Origin: Candidatus Poribacteria bacterium
GTDB lineage: Bacteria > Poribacteria > WGA-4E > UBA9662
Reading direction: 5' to 3'
Length of the DNA: 58,393 nucleotides
NCBI GenBank assembly: GCA_002709695.1
Contig: PAQF01000039.1
Coordinates: forward strand, 1-58,393
The position numbers were made by a program, and so were the translations under genes. Position 1 is the stretch's first letter. Every line of letters begins with the position of its first letter. Below the pieces are notes generated by a model, which was not told the origin of the DNA, ran no database searches, and worked only from the letters and a program-made list of their open reading frames with translations. Of this stretch, positions 27,573 through 36,200 are shown piece by piece.

Positions 27573-28627
27573 TGAAAAACAATTTCGTTTTTATGTTTAT
27601 AGTTATTCTTTGGTTTTGCCAGGTTTTTGTGAGGGCGCAGGATAGCTGAGGCGCTTGAAGCAACCCCGTCTTCCCACGTGTGGAGGTGGGTGAGGTCAGT
27701 TTGGCCTCGAAAATTGAACGTCTGAGTTTTTCTCTGAATTTTTTGAGTAGTCCTGATTCTCAGGGAGGGCATTTCGAAGATCGAGGTCTAGGCCCAAATG
27801 GTCAAATTAGGCATATTAGTCCCCCGCATAGGCACGAAGTATCTCTCGATTTTACCCGAATCCAGCTTGGAATTCGGTACTTCATGTGGGACACTTTGTC
27901 CATGTCATTGGATTTACCATATGATATTAAGAACCAAAAAGCAGAGGTTGATTTTCTGGGGGGAAACCAAACGCCAGAAGATCGAGAGTCCATTTTAGCA
28001 AATCGTGATATCCACCATAGAACTGAGATCTACACTGGATTAAGTGACTTTGAGTTTAGTGTTGATTCCTATCTAGAGAATTTCTTTCGTTTGGGAGGGA
28101 AATCGGTTTTTTCCCTAGGTTTGAGCTTGCCAATTGGCAAGATAGAAGAGGATCCATACAGACTTGGTGATGTAGGTAAAACGCATCTTCATATTCAGTT
28201 TGGCGCGGGTACATTCGTTCCGATAATAAAGTTGCAGCATAGCCTGAAATTTCCTAATAATTTTACTTTACATGGTTCTTTTACGGGGCGTCTTCCATTC
28301 TACGAAAATGGAAATGCGTATCGTGCACCAAACGAACTTAACTATAATTTTGGTGTTCGATATCGTATTTCGAATTTCTTGGCGTTGAATGCACACTATG
28401 CTGGTTCATACCAACATTATGGCTATTGGGATGGAGAGAGGGATCCCAACACAGGATTGATAGTAAATTCACTACTCTTTGGCACAAGTGTTAGATTTGG
28501 GGGTGGATACGTTGCCCAATTTAACTTGATTCAACCCCTTGGACAGAAAATGCTTTCTAAAGATAGCGATACTTTTAAAAATGGACTCACTTTCCTATCA
28601 ACATTGTCCTTCCCTTTTATGATTTAG
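27572..28627 (+). pseudogene. Outer-membrane beta-barrel protein with two in-frame TGA codons
   Basis: ATG 27572 overlaps the BlaR1-like stop (TAATG) and encodes MKNNFVFMFIVILWFCQVFVRAQDS, a clean signal peptide. Then come TGA at codon 26 (27647), GA, and TGA at codon 29 (27656), after which the same frame continues without a stop for 323 codons. The body has the alternating pattern of a beta-barrel: SLDFTRIQLGIRYFMW, LSMSLDLPYDI, GTFVPIIKLQHSLKF, LNYNFGVRYRISNFLALNAHYAGSY and a C-terminus ending FLSTLSFPFMI. It resembles poorly described phenol-degradation or DUF3187-type transporters. A start at GTG 27680 would lose the signal peptide. Nonsense mutations, an assembly error or recoding of UGA are the options. 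Confidence 0.6.
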
Positions 28628-28717
28628 TGTCCTTATTCTTTACGTATAAGTTCCACTATAAATCTGAATTAGTTATGGTAAAATAGCACAATATATATTT
28701 GTCATTTGAGGGTTTAT

Positions 28718-29911
28718 ATGAAACAAATTCATGGGGGTATTACGGCCGCATCGGGTTTTAAAGCTGTTGGTGTCCATGCGGGTCTCAAAGATAACTATCA
28801 GAAGGATTTTGCTATTATACTCTCGGATTCACCGTCGACAGCTGCTGGTGTCTTTACACAAAATCGTGTTTGTGCTGCACCTGTTATACTTTGCCGAGAT
28901 CACATAAGGAATCAGGTTGCAAATGCGATTGTTATTAACAGCAAGAATGCCAATGCTTGTACTGGCCCGCAGGGTTTGGAAGATGCTTACCACACAGCCC
29001 GGTTAGCTGGTGAGGCTCTCGGAGTTAATGCCAATTCTGTCCTAATTTGTTCGACAGGTGTCATTGGTCAACGATTGCCAATGGACTCAATTGAAAGTGG
29101 AATTTCCCTTGCTGTTCAGGGCTTGAATGAGACTGGTGGTCATGATGCGGCCCAAGCGATTATGACCACGGACATTGTTTCGAAAGAAGTCGCAGTCGAA
29201 ACCAACATCGATGGGCATTCTATTGTTATAGGTGGCATGGCCAAAGGTTCTGGGATGATTGCGCCTAACATGGCTACCATGCTTAGCTTTTTAACTACCA
29301 ATGTGAGTATATTGCCCGAAATTCTGCAAACTGCTTTGCAAACGGCTACTAATAAATCGTTTAATCGTGTAACGGTTGATTCCGATACCAGTACAAACGA
29401 TACTGTATTGATTTTAGCCAATGGTGTTGCTGGCAATCCTCAAATTACAGAACATCATCAAGTGTTTCAAGATGCTCTCGATTTTGTCTGTATCGAATTG
29501 GCAAAGATGATTGCTCGTGATGGTGAAGGTGCGACAAAATTGTTGGAGATTGTCGTCAAAAACGCTAGAAATGAAAATGATGGGACACTCGCAGCACGAG
29601 CGGTTGCGGAATCACCTCTTGTCAAAACGGCGGCTTTTGCCAATGATGCCAATTGGGGGCGAATTATGATGGCGATTGGTAAGTCTGGGGCAGAATTTGA
29701 TCAGTCACGTGTCGAAGTGTGGATTGGTAACTGTCAGATTGTGAAGAATGGGGTTGATGCCGGATTTGATGAGCAAAAAGCTACAGAACAGCTGAGTAAG
29801 GATACTGTTAATATTACTGCTGATCTTCACTCCGGTCATACTGATGTGACATTTTGGACATGTGATTATTCATACGATTATGTCAAGATAAACGCAGAAT
29901 ACCGTACTTGA
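28718..29911 (+). CDS. argJ: Bifunctional ornithine acetyltransferase / N-acetylglutamate synthase
   Basis: A 397-residue ArgJ from ATG 28718, which has GAGGG five bases upstream; the TTG at 28706 is less likely. It moves acetyl from N-acetylornithine to glutamate in the arginine pathway. The self-cleavage and nucleophile site is in KGSGMIAPNMATMLSF, where the threonine of ATML becomes the new N-terminus of the beta subunit. Other blocks are FTQNRVCAAPV, VINSKNANACTG, CSTGVIGQRL, SDTSTNDT and the C-terminal ANDANWGRIMMAIG. The last residues DLHSGHTDVTFWTCDYSYDYVKINAEYRT are typical. Single gene with rsmD about 100 bases downstream. Confidence 0.95.
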   Translation: MKQIHGGITAASGFKAVGVHAGLKDNYQKDFAIILSDSPSTAAGVFTQNRVCAAPVILCRDHIRNQVANAIVINSKNANACTGPQGLEDAYHTARLAGEALGVNANSVLICSTGVIGQRLPMDSIESGISLAVQGLNETGGHDAAQAIMTTDIVSKEVAVETNIDGHSIVIGGMAKGSGMIAPNMATMLSFLTTNVSILPEILQTALQTATNKSFNRVTVDSDTSTNDTVLILANGVAGNPQITEHHQVFQDALDFVCIELAKMIARDGEGATKLLEIVVKNARNENDGTLAARAVAESPLVKTAAFANDANWGRIMMAIGKSGAEFDQSRVEVWIGNCQIVKNGVDAGFDEQKATEQLSKDTVNITADLHSGHTDVTFWTCDYSYDYVKINAEYRT

Positions 29912-30009
29912 TCGTGATTTGATATCGGATTCGTAGCGTTCACACATACGTCTTGGAGAATTCGCCAAAATAGTTGACCAAGAAAAGCGTTGTAGTATAA
30001 TTGAAGCCT

Positions 30010-30594
30010 ATGAGGATTATTGCTGGTGAATTCAAAGGGCGTCGCCTGAAGGCACCAAAGACTAGTGCTATTCGGCCTACAATTGATCGTGTTAAGGAGT
30101 CTGTGTTTAGTATTTTGAAGAACGAGATCGCTAATGCCAGATTTTTAGACTTATGTGCTGGTTCAGGTAGCATTGGTCTTGAAGCGATAAGTCGTGGGGC
30201 CGCGTCAGTGACTTTTGTCGATCGGGATCCCGATTCTATTCAGTTAATACGCTCCAATTTGCATCTTTGTGGTTTGGACTCAAAGGTTCATAAGATACAA
30301 TTGAGGAAATCGTCGGTCCAAAAAGCAATCAGAGCACTTGGTAAAAAATTGGAATCGTATGATCTGATTTATTTTGACCCGCCGTATGGTTCAAACATAT
30401 ATGAAGGGTGTCTTAGGCTGATTTCCGAAAATCAGTTGCTTAACAGATCGGGATTGATTTGTGTAGAGTGCAGTCAAATTAATGGAAGAATGGTAGAGAT
30501 TCTCCAACTGGGAGTTGGGGATTTGCGTCCATATAATAAAAAATGTTATGGTGATACAATGCTTTTTTTTTATAAACTGGAGAGTGAATTTTGA
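30010..30594 (+). CDS. rsmD: 16S rRNA (guanine966-N2)-methyltransferase
   Basis: A 194-residue SAM-dependent methyltransferase of usual length; it methylates G966 of 16S rRNA. MRIIAGEFKGRRLKAP (residues 1-16) is the family N-terminus, which fixes the ATG at 30010. FLDLCAGSGSIGLEAISRGA is the SAM loop, FVDRDPDS the acidic SAM site, and YFDPPYG the DPPY catalytic motif. No strong ribosome site is visible. Its stop overlaps the TTG of the following oxidoreductase by four bases, so the two are coupled. Confidence 0.93.
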   Translation: MRIIAGEFKGRRLKAPKTSAIRPTIDRVKESVFSILKNEIANARFLDLCAGSGSIGLEAISRGAASVTFVDRDPDSIQLIRSNLHLCGLDSKVHKIQLRKSSVQKAIRALGKKLESYDLIYFDPPYGSNIYEGCLRLISENQLLNRSGLICVECSQINGRMVEILQLGVGDLRPYNKKCYGDTMLFFYKLESEF

Positions 30595-31559
30595 AAGTGA
30601 AGGTCGGTGCTATCGGGGCCGGCGGTATGGCAGGGGGACATTTTAATAATTTAAATGAGTTTGAAGATGTTGAGTTTTCGGCATTCTGTGATATTTCTGA
30701 GGATCGTGCTAGGCAGAGGTGCCAAGAATTTGGGGGGAATGCTTATACCGATTTTACAGAGATGTACGAGAAAGAAAAACTCGATGCTGTTTATATCTGT
30801 ACCCCACCGTTTGCGCATGGACAACCAGAGTTAATGGCAATAGAGAGAGAAATACCAGTTTTTGTTGAAAAACCGATAGCAACAACAATGGAAGTTGCAC
30901 ACCAAATAAGCAAAGCTATCGAAACTAGGAATTTGATCAGTAGTGTTGGTTACCATTGGCGTTATCAGAGTAATGTTGACAAAGCAATTGAAGCCTTGGA
31001 TGGTGTTCAGATTATCGGCGCGATAGGTTACTGGATGGGAGGTATGCCAGGTGTAGGCTGGTGGCGAACTCGTGAAGGTTCTGGGGGGCAGCATGTTGAA
31101 CAAACGACCCATATTTTTGATCTTTGTCGTTATCTTGTTGGAAGCAATGTGGTTGCTGTTCACGGTTTTGCTGCAGCTGGGTCAATGAATGATATTCCTA
31201 ATTATAATATTGATGATATGAGCACTGTTAATATTCAATTTGCTAGCGGTACCATTGCTAATATCACTTCAGCATGCATGCTCAAGGGGTTTGGTCGTGT
31301 TAAACTGGAGGTTTTCTCCAATGGTCTTGTCGTTGACGTCAGTGGTGGCTCGGTACAAATTAACCGTGAAGGTGAAACGGAAACATATGGGAATGAAGTA
31401 AACGGTTATCAACACGAAGATAGAGTTTTCATCGATGCAGTGAAAATCGGGGATGGTTCAAAGATTCGTTCATCATACAGGGATGCGTTGGAAACACTGA
31501 AACTTACGTTGGCTGCGAGCCAATCTTTCGTAACGGGAAAACAGGTGAACCTGACTTGA
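30591..31559 (+). CDS. Gfo/Idh/MocA family oxidoreductase
   Basis: A 322-residue enzyme. TTG start four bases inside rsmD, with GGAGAG upstream. KVGAIGAGGMAGGHF (4-18) is the Rossmann loop, CDIS (34-37) the end of strand 2, FVEKPIA the EKP motif near residue 95, and GYHWRYQSN the loop before the substrate domain. GSGGQHVEQTTHIFDLCRYLVG carries the usual histidine dyad. It is distinct from the gene at 6673 and from the fragment at 19935. The pairing with rsmD is probably not functional; substrate unknown. Confidence 0.9.
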   Translation: MKVKVGAIGAGGMAGGHFNNLNEFEDVEFSAFCDISEDRARQRCQEFGGNAYTDFTEMYEKEKLDAVYICTPPFAHGQPELMAIEREIPVFVEKPIATTMEVAHQISKAIETRNLISSVGYHWRYQSNVDKAIEALDGVQIIGAIGYWMGGMPGVGWWRTREGSGGQHVEQTTHIFDLCRYLVGSNVVAVHGFAAAGSMNDIPNYNIDDMSTVNIQFASGTIANITSACMLKGFGRVKLEVFSNGLVVDVSGGSVQINREGETETYGNEVNGYQHEDRVFIDAVKIGDGSKIRSSYRDALETLKLTLAASQSFVTGKQVNLT

Positions 31560-31623
31560 GGAAGGTAGGGAAAGTCAATTTTTTACAAGCTTAAGCTATC
31601 TGCTTGGTTGATAAGGGGGAAGT

Positions 31624-33114
31624 TTGGACATTAACGTGAAAGTTGGAGATTTTCAAACAGAAGAAACCGATGTGATCGCTTTGGGGATCTATGAGGTGGA
31701 TAATGGTCTCGCTCCTCTGGTTGAATCTGTTGACAAAGTTCTTGGTGGTATTATCAGCAATTTAATGCAGCTGGGTGATTTTAAAGGCAAGTTAAAACAG
31801 GTAGCAACTCTGTATACTAATGGTAGAATCTATTCACCAAGGGTTTCTCTTATTGGATATGGAAAAGTGGAAAAGCTTAGCCAAGAAAATATCCGGCAAG
31901 TATCAGCGAAGCATATGCAAAGTCTTAGAGATTTGGGTGTTAAAAGGGTAACCATACCAATTTCTGATGATATCTCTGGGTTTCATATTGAAGCTATAGT
32001 TGAAGGTGCAAAGTTGGGGTTGTACACGTTTGACCAGCACAAAACTGAAGGTCTTGGTGAAAAAGAAGAGTTAGAGGAGCTAACGTTCCTTTTGGTTGAT
32101 GAATCTAGGATGTCAGTAATAGAGCAGAGTATTAGATTGGCAACTACCATTGTGGATGGAACAGCCTTGGCGCGCGATTTAGTTAATCAACCAGCGAATT
32201 ATCTTACTCCTGCTATTTTGGCAGAAAAGGCTCAATTAGTTGCCAAGGAGAAAAAACTAAAGTGTGAGATTTTTGATTTGGCAAGGTTGCAGGAAGAAAA
32301 GTTCGGTGCCATGCTTGGTGTTTCACAGGGAAGCCTTGAGGAACCACGGTTTGTAATCCTTGAATATGGTTTTGAAGAAGCTGATAAGAAAGATACCCTT
32401 GTTTTAGTGGGTAAAGGTATCACATTTGACAGTGGAGGTTTATCTCTGAAAAGTAGTAGTGGCATGGAAACGATGAAAGATGATATGGCGGGTGCTGCAG
32501 CTGTACTGGGTGTTATGCAGGCAATTGGAGAATTCAAACCTGATTTGCATGTGGTAGGTCTTATTGCGGCTAGCGAGAATATGCCGAGTGGGACAGCACA
32601 ACGTCCAGGTGATGTCGTTACCTCGTATGGAGGGAAAACGATTGAGATACTAAATACTGATGCTGAAGGGCGCCTAGTACTTGCCGACGCACTTGGATAC
32701 GCCAAGAACTTTGAGCCTAAAGCTGTAATAGATCTCGCCACGTTGACGGGGGCGGTTGTGACTTCACTTGGTCGATATGCTGCAGGTGCAATGGGAACAA
32801 ATCAGGAACTTATGGATCAGCTTATTTTGGCTGCTGAAAAAACTCATGAGCGCGTTTGGCAATTACCGCTTTGGGATGATTATGAGGAAGCACTTGAGAG
32901 CGAAGTAGCAGATATAAAAAATACGGGCGACGGGACAGCGGGTGCTATTGCTGGCGGTATATTTCTGAAAAAATTCACTGAGGATTATCCATGGGTTCAT
33001 ATTGATATTGGTGGTACTGCTTTTGATATTAAGGGATCTTCATATATTTCTAAAGGCGGGTCTGGTTACGGTGTACGATTGTTGATCCAATTTGTTCGTA
33101 ATTGGTGTTGTTGA
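31624..33114 (+). CDS. pepA: Leucyl aminopeptidase (cytosol aminopeptidase, M17)
   Basis: A 496-residue M17 peptidase of standard length that releases N-terminal amino acids. The start is TTG 31624 behind AAGGGGGAAG. The catalytic domain begins near residue 180 (DGTALARDLVNQPANYLTP). Metal and active-site blocks are LVGKGITFDSGGLSLKSSSGMETMKDDMAGAAAVLG (two zinc ligands and the catalytic lysine) and NTDAEGRLVLADAL, the M17 signature. The C-terminal GSSYISKGGSGYGVRLLIQF is typical. Hexameric and cytoplasmic in known members; PepA of E. coli also binds DNA, which cannot be judged here. Confidence 0.95.
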   Translation: MDINVKVGDFQTEETDVIALGIYEVDNGLAPLVESVDKVLGGIISNLMQLGDFKGKLKQVATLYTNGRIYSPRVSLIGYGKVEKLSQENIRQVSAKHMQSLRDLGVKRVTIPISDDISGFHIEAIVEGAKLGLYTFDQHKTEGLGEKEELEELTFLLVDESRMSVIEQSIRLATTIVDGTALARDLVNQPANYLTPAILAEKAQLVAKEKKLKCEIFDLARLQEEKFGAMLGVSQGSLEEPRFVILEYGFEEADKKDTLVLVGKGITFDSGGLSLKSSSGMETMKDDMAGAAAVLGVMQAIGEFKPDLHVVGLIAASENMPSGTAQRPGDVVTSYGGKTIEILNTDAEGRLVLADALGYAKNFEPKAVIDLATLTGAVVTSLGRYAAGAMGTNQELMDQLILAAEKTHERVWQLPLWDDYEEALESEVADIKNTGDGTAGAIAGGIFLKKFTEDYPWVHIDIGGTAFDIKGSSYISKGGSGYGVRLLIQFVRNWCC

Positions 33115-33407
33115 ATTCCGGTTTTTTCCCGTGGGCGCATTTGGTCGCGATAAGATGTTGATGTTTTTGCTATCATGTGACGATAACATCGGAATCTCTA
33201 ACGATCCTAGCTTTTAAAATCTTCTTTATCTATCCTACTAGATTATTAGCAAAAATTTGGGCTATTTTGAACACCCTTAGGTAAATAAATATCGATCGAA
33301 AGTCATCTGGCATTTTAAACGAATCAGAAACACACATTCAAGATCTACAAACACAGATTGGGTGTCTTTGGGACCAAATTCAGGAGAAAGATGCGCAGAT
33401 CAAACAG
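33115..33407. other. Intergenic region with an open coiled-coil extension
   Basis: From 33285 the frame of the next gene is open (after TAA 33282) and reads a coiled-coil segment (HIQDLQTQIGCLWDQIQEKDAQIKQLQ) with no ATG, GTG or TTG. Either translation begins at a rare ATT or ATA, or the true start lies upstream in a shifted frame. Confidence 0.5.
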
Positions 33408-34469
33408 TTGCAGTGCATCTATACCATCGCTCAGAAGTCCATCAAAAAACTTATCAAGCAAAATCAGTTGCTTCTTAGATTCCGTCAGCAGAAAGGGAGA
33501 CGAGATTCTCATACCAGTAGTAGCTCAAATCGACATAGTAGTCGTGAACCAACGTATAAAAGAGCGGCAGTCTATAGTTTAATCAACGAGCATTTCCCCG
33601 AATGGTCAATTCGAGAGTTGCGATTTTGTGGTCAAGGATCTAGTTTTTGTACTTATACACTAAATCAGAACTACATTATTCGTTGTGCTAGGCATCAAGA
33701 TTCCATCAGACGGTTGCGTTGGGAAGAACGGTTATTGCCAAAATTACAACCACAGTTGCAAATTGCTATTCCACAGTTTCAACATGTTGGGTATATGAGT
33801 AACGGACTGCCTTTTTGTGTTTATCCAATGATTTCAGGCGAACCTTTTGAAGAGAAGTATTATCACCGACTTTCGGAGGTTCAGCGAGAAAAGGTGGTGC
33901 AACAGGTGGCTGACTTTTTAAAGGTTCTACACAATTTTCCGGTTGAGGAAGCTATAACTTATTCCATACCATTCAGAGAAATCACAGAGTATCCAGTGCG
34001 GGATATGCTACAGTTTGTTCGGCAAAAATTGCATCCCAAACTGAGCTTGGTTGAACAGCAACAGTGTCAAAGATGGTTTGATATTTATATTAACAATGAA
34101 AGTGATTTTTCTTATCAACCTTCATTGGTTCATGGAGATCTCCAGCCAAGGCACATTTTGTTTAATGAAGAGAAGGGAGAAATTGTAGGTATCATAGATT
34201 TTGAGGATATTCGTGTCAGTGACCCCGCTCACGATTTATATTATATGCATCGGAACTACGGAGACGATTTTTGGCACCGGCTTCTCCAGCATTATAGCCC
34301 GCACAGCCTAAAGCATTCCCAATGGAAATTCTATTTTTCCCGGTTGGCTGACATTATCCAGCGTATTCTGGAGGAGATTGACGACCGTAAGCCCCATTAC
34401 ATTGAAAGGCGCTTAGAGGAGTTGAAAGAATTTTTGAATGGGTACAATTCAGATCAGATTGAACTATAA
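33408..34469 (+). CDS. Aminoglycoside phosphotransferase (APH)-family kinase-like protein
   Basis: A 353-residue protein from TTG 33408, but the coding frame reaches back to 33285 without a regular start. The first 45 residues and the upstream extension form a coiled coil, then a basic Ser-rich linker, then the kinase-like fold. GYMSNGLPFCVYPMISGEPF is the hinge region, LVHGDLQPRHILFNEEKGEIVGIIDFEDI (HGD..N and IDFED, near residues 242-270) is the catalytic loop and metal site, with H-G-D-L-Q in place of the frequent H-G-D-L. Members phosphorylate antibiotics, choline, homoserine and other small molecules; no resistance role is implied. Convergent with leuA. Confidence 0.8.
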   Translation: MQCIYTIAQKSIKKLIKQNQLLLRFRQQKGRRDSHTSSSSNRHSSREPTYKRAAVYSLINEHFPEWSIRELRFCGQGSSFCTYTLNQNYIIRCARHQDSIRRLRWEERLLPKLQPQLQIAIPQFQHVGYMSNGLPFCVYPMISGEPFEEKYYHRLSEVQREKVVQQVADFLKVLHNFPVEEAITYSIPFREITEYPVRDMLQFVRQKLHPKLSLVEQQQCQRWFDIYINNESDFSYQPSLVHGDLQPRHILFNEEKGEIVGIIDFEDIRVSDPAHDLYYMHRNYGDDFWHRLLQHYSPHSLKHSQWKFYFSRLADIIQRILEEIDDRKPHYIERRLEELKEFLNGYNSDQIEL

Positions 34470-34507
34470 CCAATGAAATCAAGCCGATAATTTTAACGAG
34501 CTGAGAA

Positions 34508-36025
34508 TCACCTGCTATTTTGGTAAATGACTTTGTTGACAACGTCGACATAGGCTCTTGCACTTGCCTCAATTACGTCCGTACTTGCACCATAACCAGT
34601 GACAAGATGAGCGCCATTTTGTACCTTAATTGTAACCTCGCCGATTGCATCTTTGCCTTCGGTAACTGATTTAATGTTGTAATCAACTAGTTTAAGTGGT
34701 AAGTTCGTGATGAGATCAATTGCTTTGTAAGCAGTATCAACTGGACCTTCACCTGCCGTGGATTTTTCGATAATTTTACCTTGGTTCTGAAGCCCAACCG
34801 TTGTTGTGGCCGAGATCCGAGTCCCACTCAAAACCTGAATATATTCAAAAATATATGTTTCTGGAATTGATCTCACTTCATCACTCATAATTGCGTCAAG
34901 GTCAGCGTCGTGGACCTCCTTTTTCTTCTCTGCTACGACTAGGAAACGGTCATAAATTTTGTCGAGTTGTTCTCCCTCGATTTGATATCCTAGTACGTCT
35001 AATCGGTGACGTAACGCATTACGTCCGGAACGGGGACTTAGGATGATTTGGCTTTCTTTTAAACCAACATCTTCCGGGTCAATAATCTCAAAGGTGTCAC
35101 GTTGCTTGATTACGCCGTCCTGATGAATTCCGGAACTGTGTGCAAAAGCGTTTGAACCAACAATGGCTTTATTTGGAGCGACGGATATGCCCATTAACCG
35201 GCTAACTAAGCGGCTAATCGGGACAATTTCTTTTGTGTTTATTTCGGTATAAACTTGGTCAAAGTGACCTCCGCGTGTCTTTATAGCCATTACAATTTCT
35301 TCCATTGATGTATTTCCCGCACGCTCTCCTAACCCATTTACGGTGCATTCAATTTGTCTAGCGCCATTCTTGACGGCTTCGAGGCTATTAGCTACGGCAA
35401 GGCCAAGATCATTATGGCAGTGAACACTAATGGTAGCTTGGTCTATGTTCGTAACATTTTTTAAAATACCTGTAATTAGTTGGCCGAATTCTGAGGGGAT
35501 AGCGTAGCCAACTGTATCGGGAATGTTAATTATCATTGCACCAGCTTCGATCGTTGCTTCAACAACTTCGTATAGATATTGAGGCTCAGTTCGTGCTGCG
35601 TCCATTGGTGAGAATTCTACAGTTTGACATAAACTTCTCGCGTATTGAACGGCTGCGATGGCTTTTTTCAGTACTGTATCTTGATCAGATCGCATAATTC
35701 CTTTAATGTGAATTTCCGAAGTGCCGACGAAGGTGTGGATTCTAGGTTTGGGAGAACCTTTGATAGCATTCCATGCGTCGGTTATATCCTGATCAATTAC
35801 CCTTGACAGTGCACAGATTTCTGGGCCTTCGATCTCGTTGGAAATTCGCTGAACGGCTTCAAAATCGCTGGGGGAGGATCTAGGGAAGCCTGCTTCGATC
35901 ACATCAACATTTAACTGGGCGAGATGTTTGGCTATTTCAAACTTTTCGGTGCCATTTAATGCCGCTCCTGGTGTTTGCTCTGCATCCCGAAGTGTGGTGT
36001 CGAAGATAATTATTTTATCTGGCAT
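34508..36025 (-). CDS. leuA: 2-isopropylmalate synthase
   Basis: A 505-residue LeuA. It condenses 2-oxoisovalerate with acetyl-CoA, the first step of leucine synthesis. The TIM barrel opens with FDTTLRDAEQTPGAAL (residues 8-23), metal ligands are in VHCHNDLGLAVANS (HxH), and VNGLGERAGNTSMEEIVMAI is diagnostic. The C-terminal LeuA_dimer regulatory domain (YIFEYIQVLSGTRISATTTVG to the end) is present, so leucine feedback is likely. The ATG follows a modest AAAGG. leuA lies downstream of aroF on the same strand, 175 bases away, while leuCD are on the other strand at 42868. Confidence 0.96.
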   Translation of the reverse strand: MPDKIIIFDTTLRDAEQTPGAALNGTEKFEIAKHLAQLNVDVIEAGFPRSSPSDFEAVQRISNEIEGPEICALSRVIDQDITDAWNAIKGSPKPRIHTFVGTSEIHIKGIMRSDQDTVLKKAIAAVQYARSLCQTVEFSPMDAARTEPQYLYEVVEATIEAGAMIINIPDTVGYAIPSEFGQLITGILKNVTNIDQATISVHCHNDLGLAVANSLEAVKNGARQIECTVNGLGERAGNTSMEEIVMAIKTRGGHFDQVYTEINTKEIVPISRLVSRLMGISVAPNKAIVGSNAFAHSSGIHQDGVIKQRDTFEIIDPEDVGLKESQIILSPRSGRNALRHRLDVLGYQIEGEQLDKIYDRFLVVAEKKKEVHDADLDAIMSDEVRSIPETYIFEYIQVLSGTRISATTTVGLQNQGKIIEKSTAGEGPVDTAYKAIDLITNLPLKLVDYNIKSVTEGKDAIGEVTIKVQNGAHLVTGYGASTDVIEASARAYVDVVNKVIYQNSR

Positions 36026-36200
36026 CCTTTGATTTCCATTTAAATCTCATTTTTCTAGGACAAGTCATGTGTGCTTCTTTAGTTACAGCCGTTAATATAT
36101 TTAACTTTTGAAATGGAAGTGTATACGAACAAAAATACATATCGATATCTGAATATTCTCCAGTTTTGAAGATAAGATTACCAAGGATTTGATGTAGGGG

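Noticed and set aside
27680-28627. Barrel gene starting at GTG 27680 as an intact shorter gene
   Set aside because: It would lose the signal peptide that an outer-membrane barrel needs and has no ribosome site; the start overlapping the previous gene is far better.
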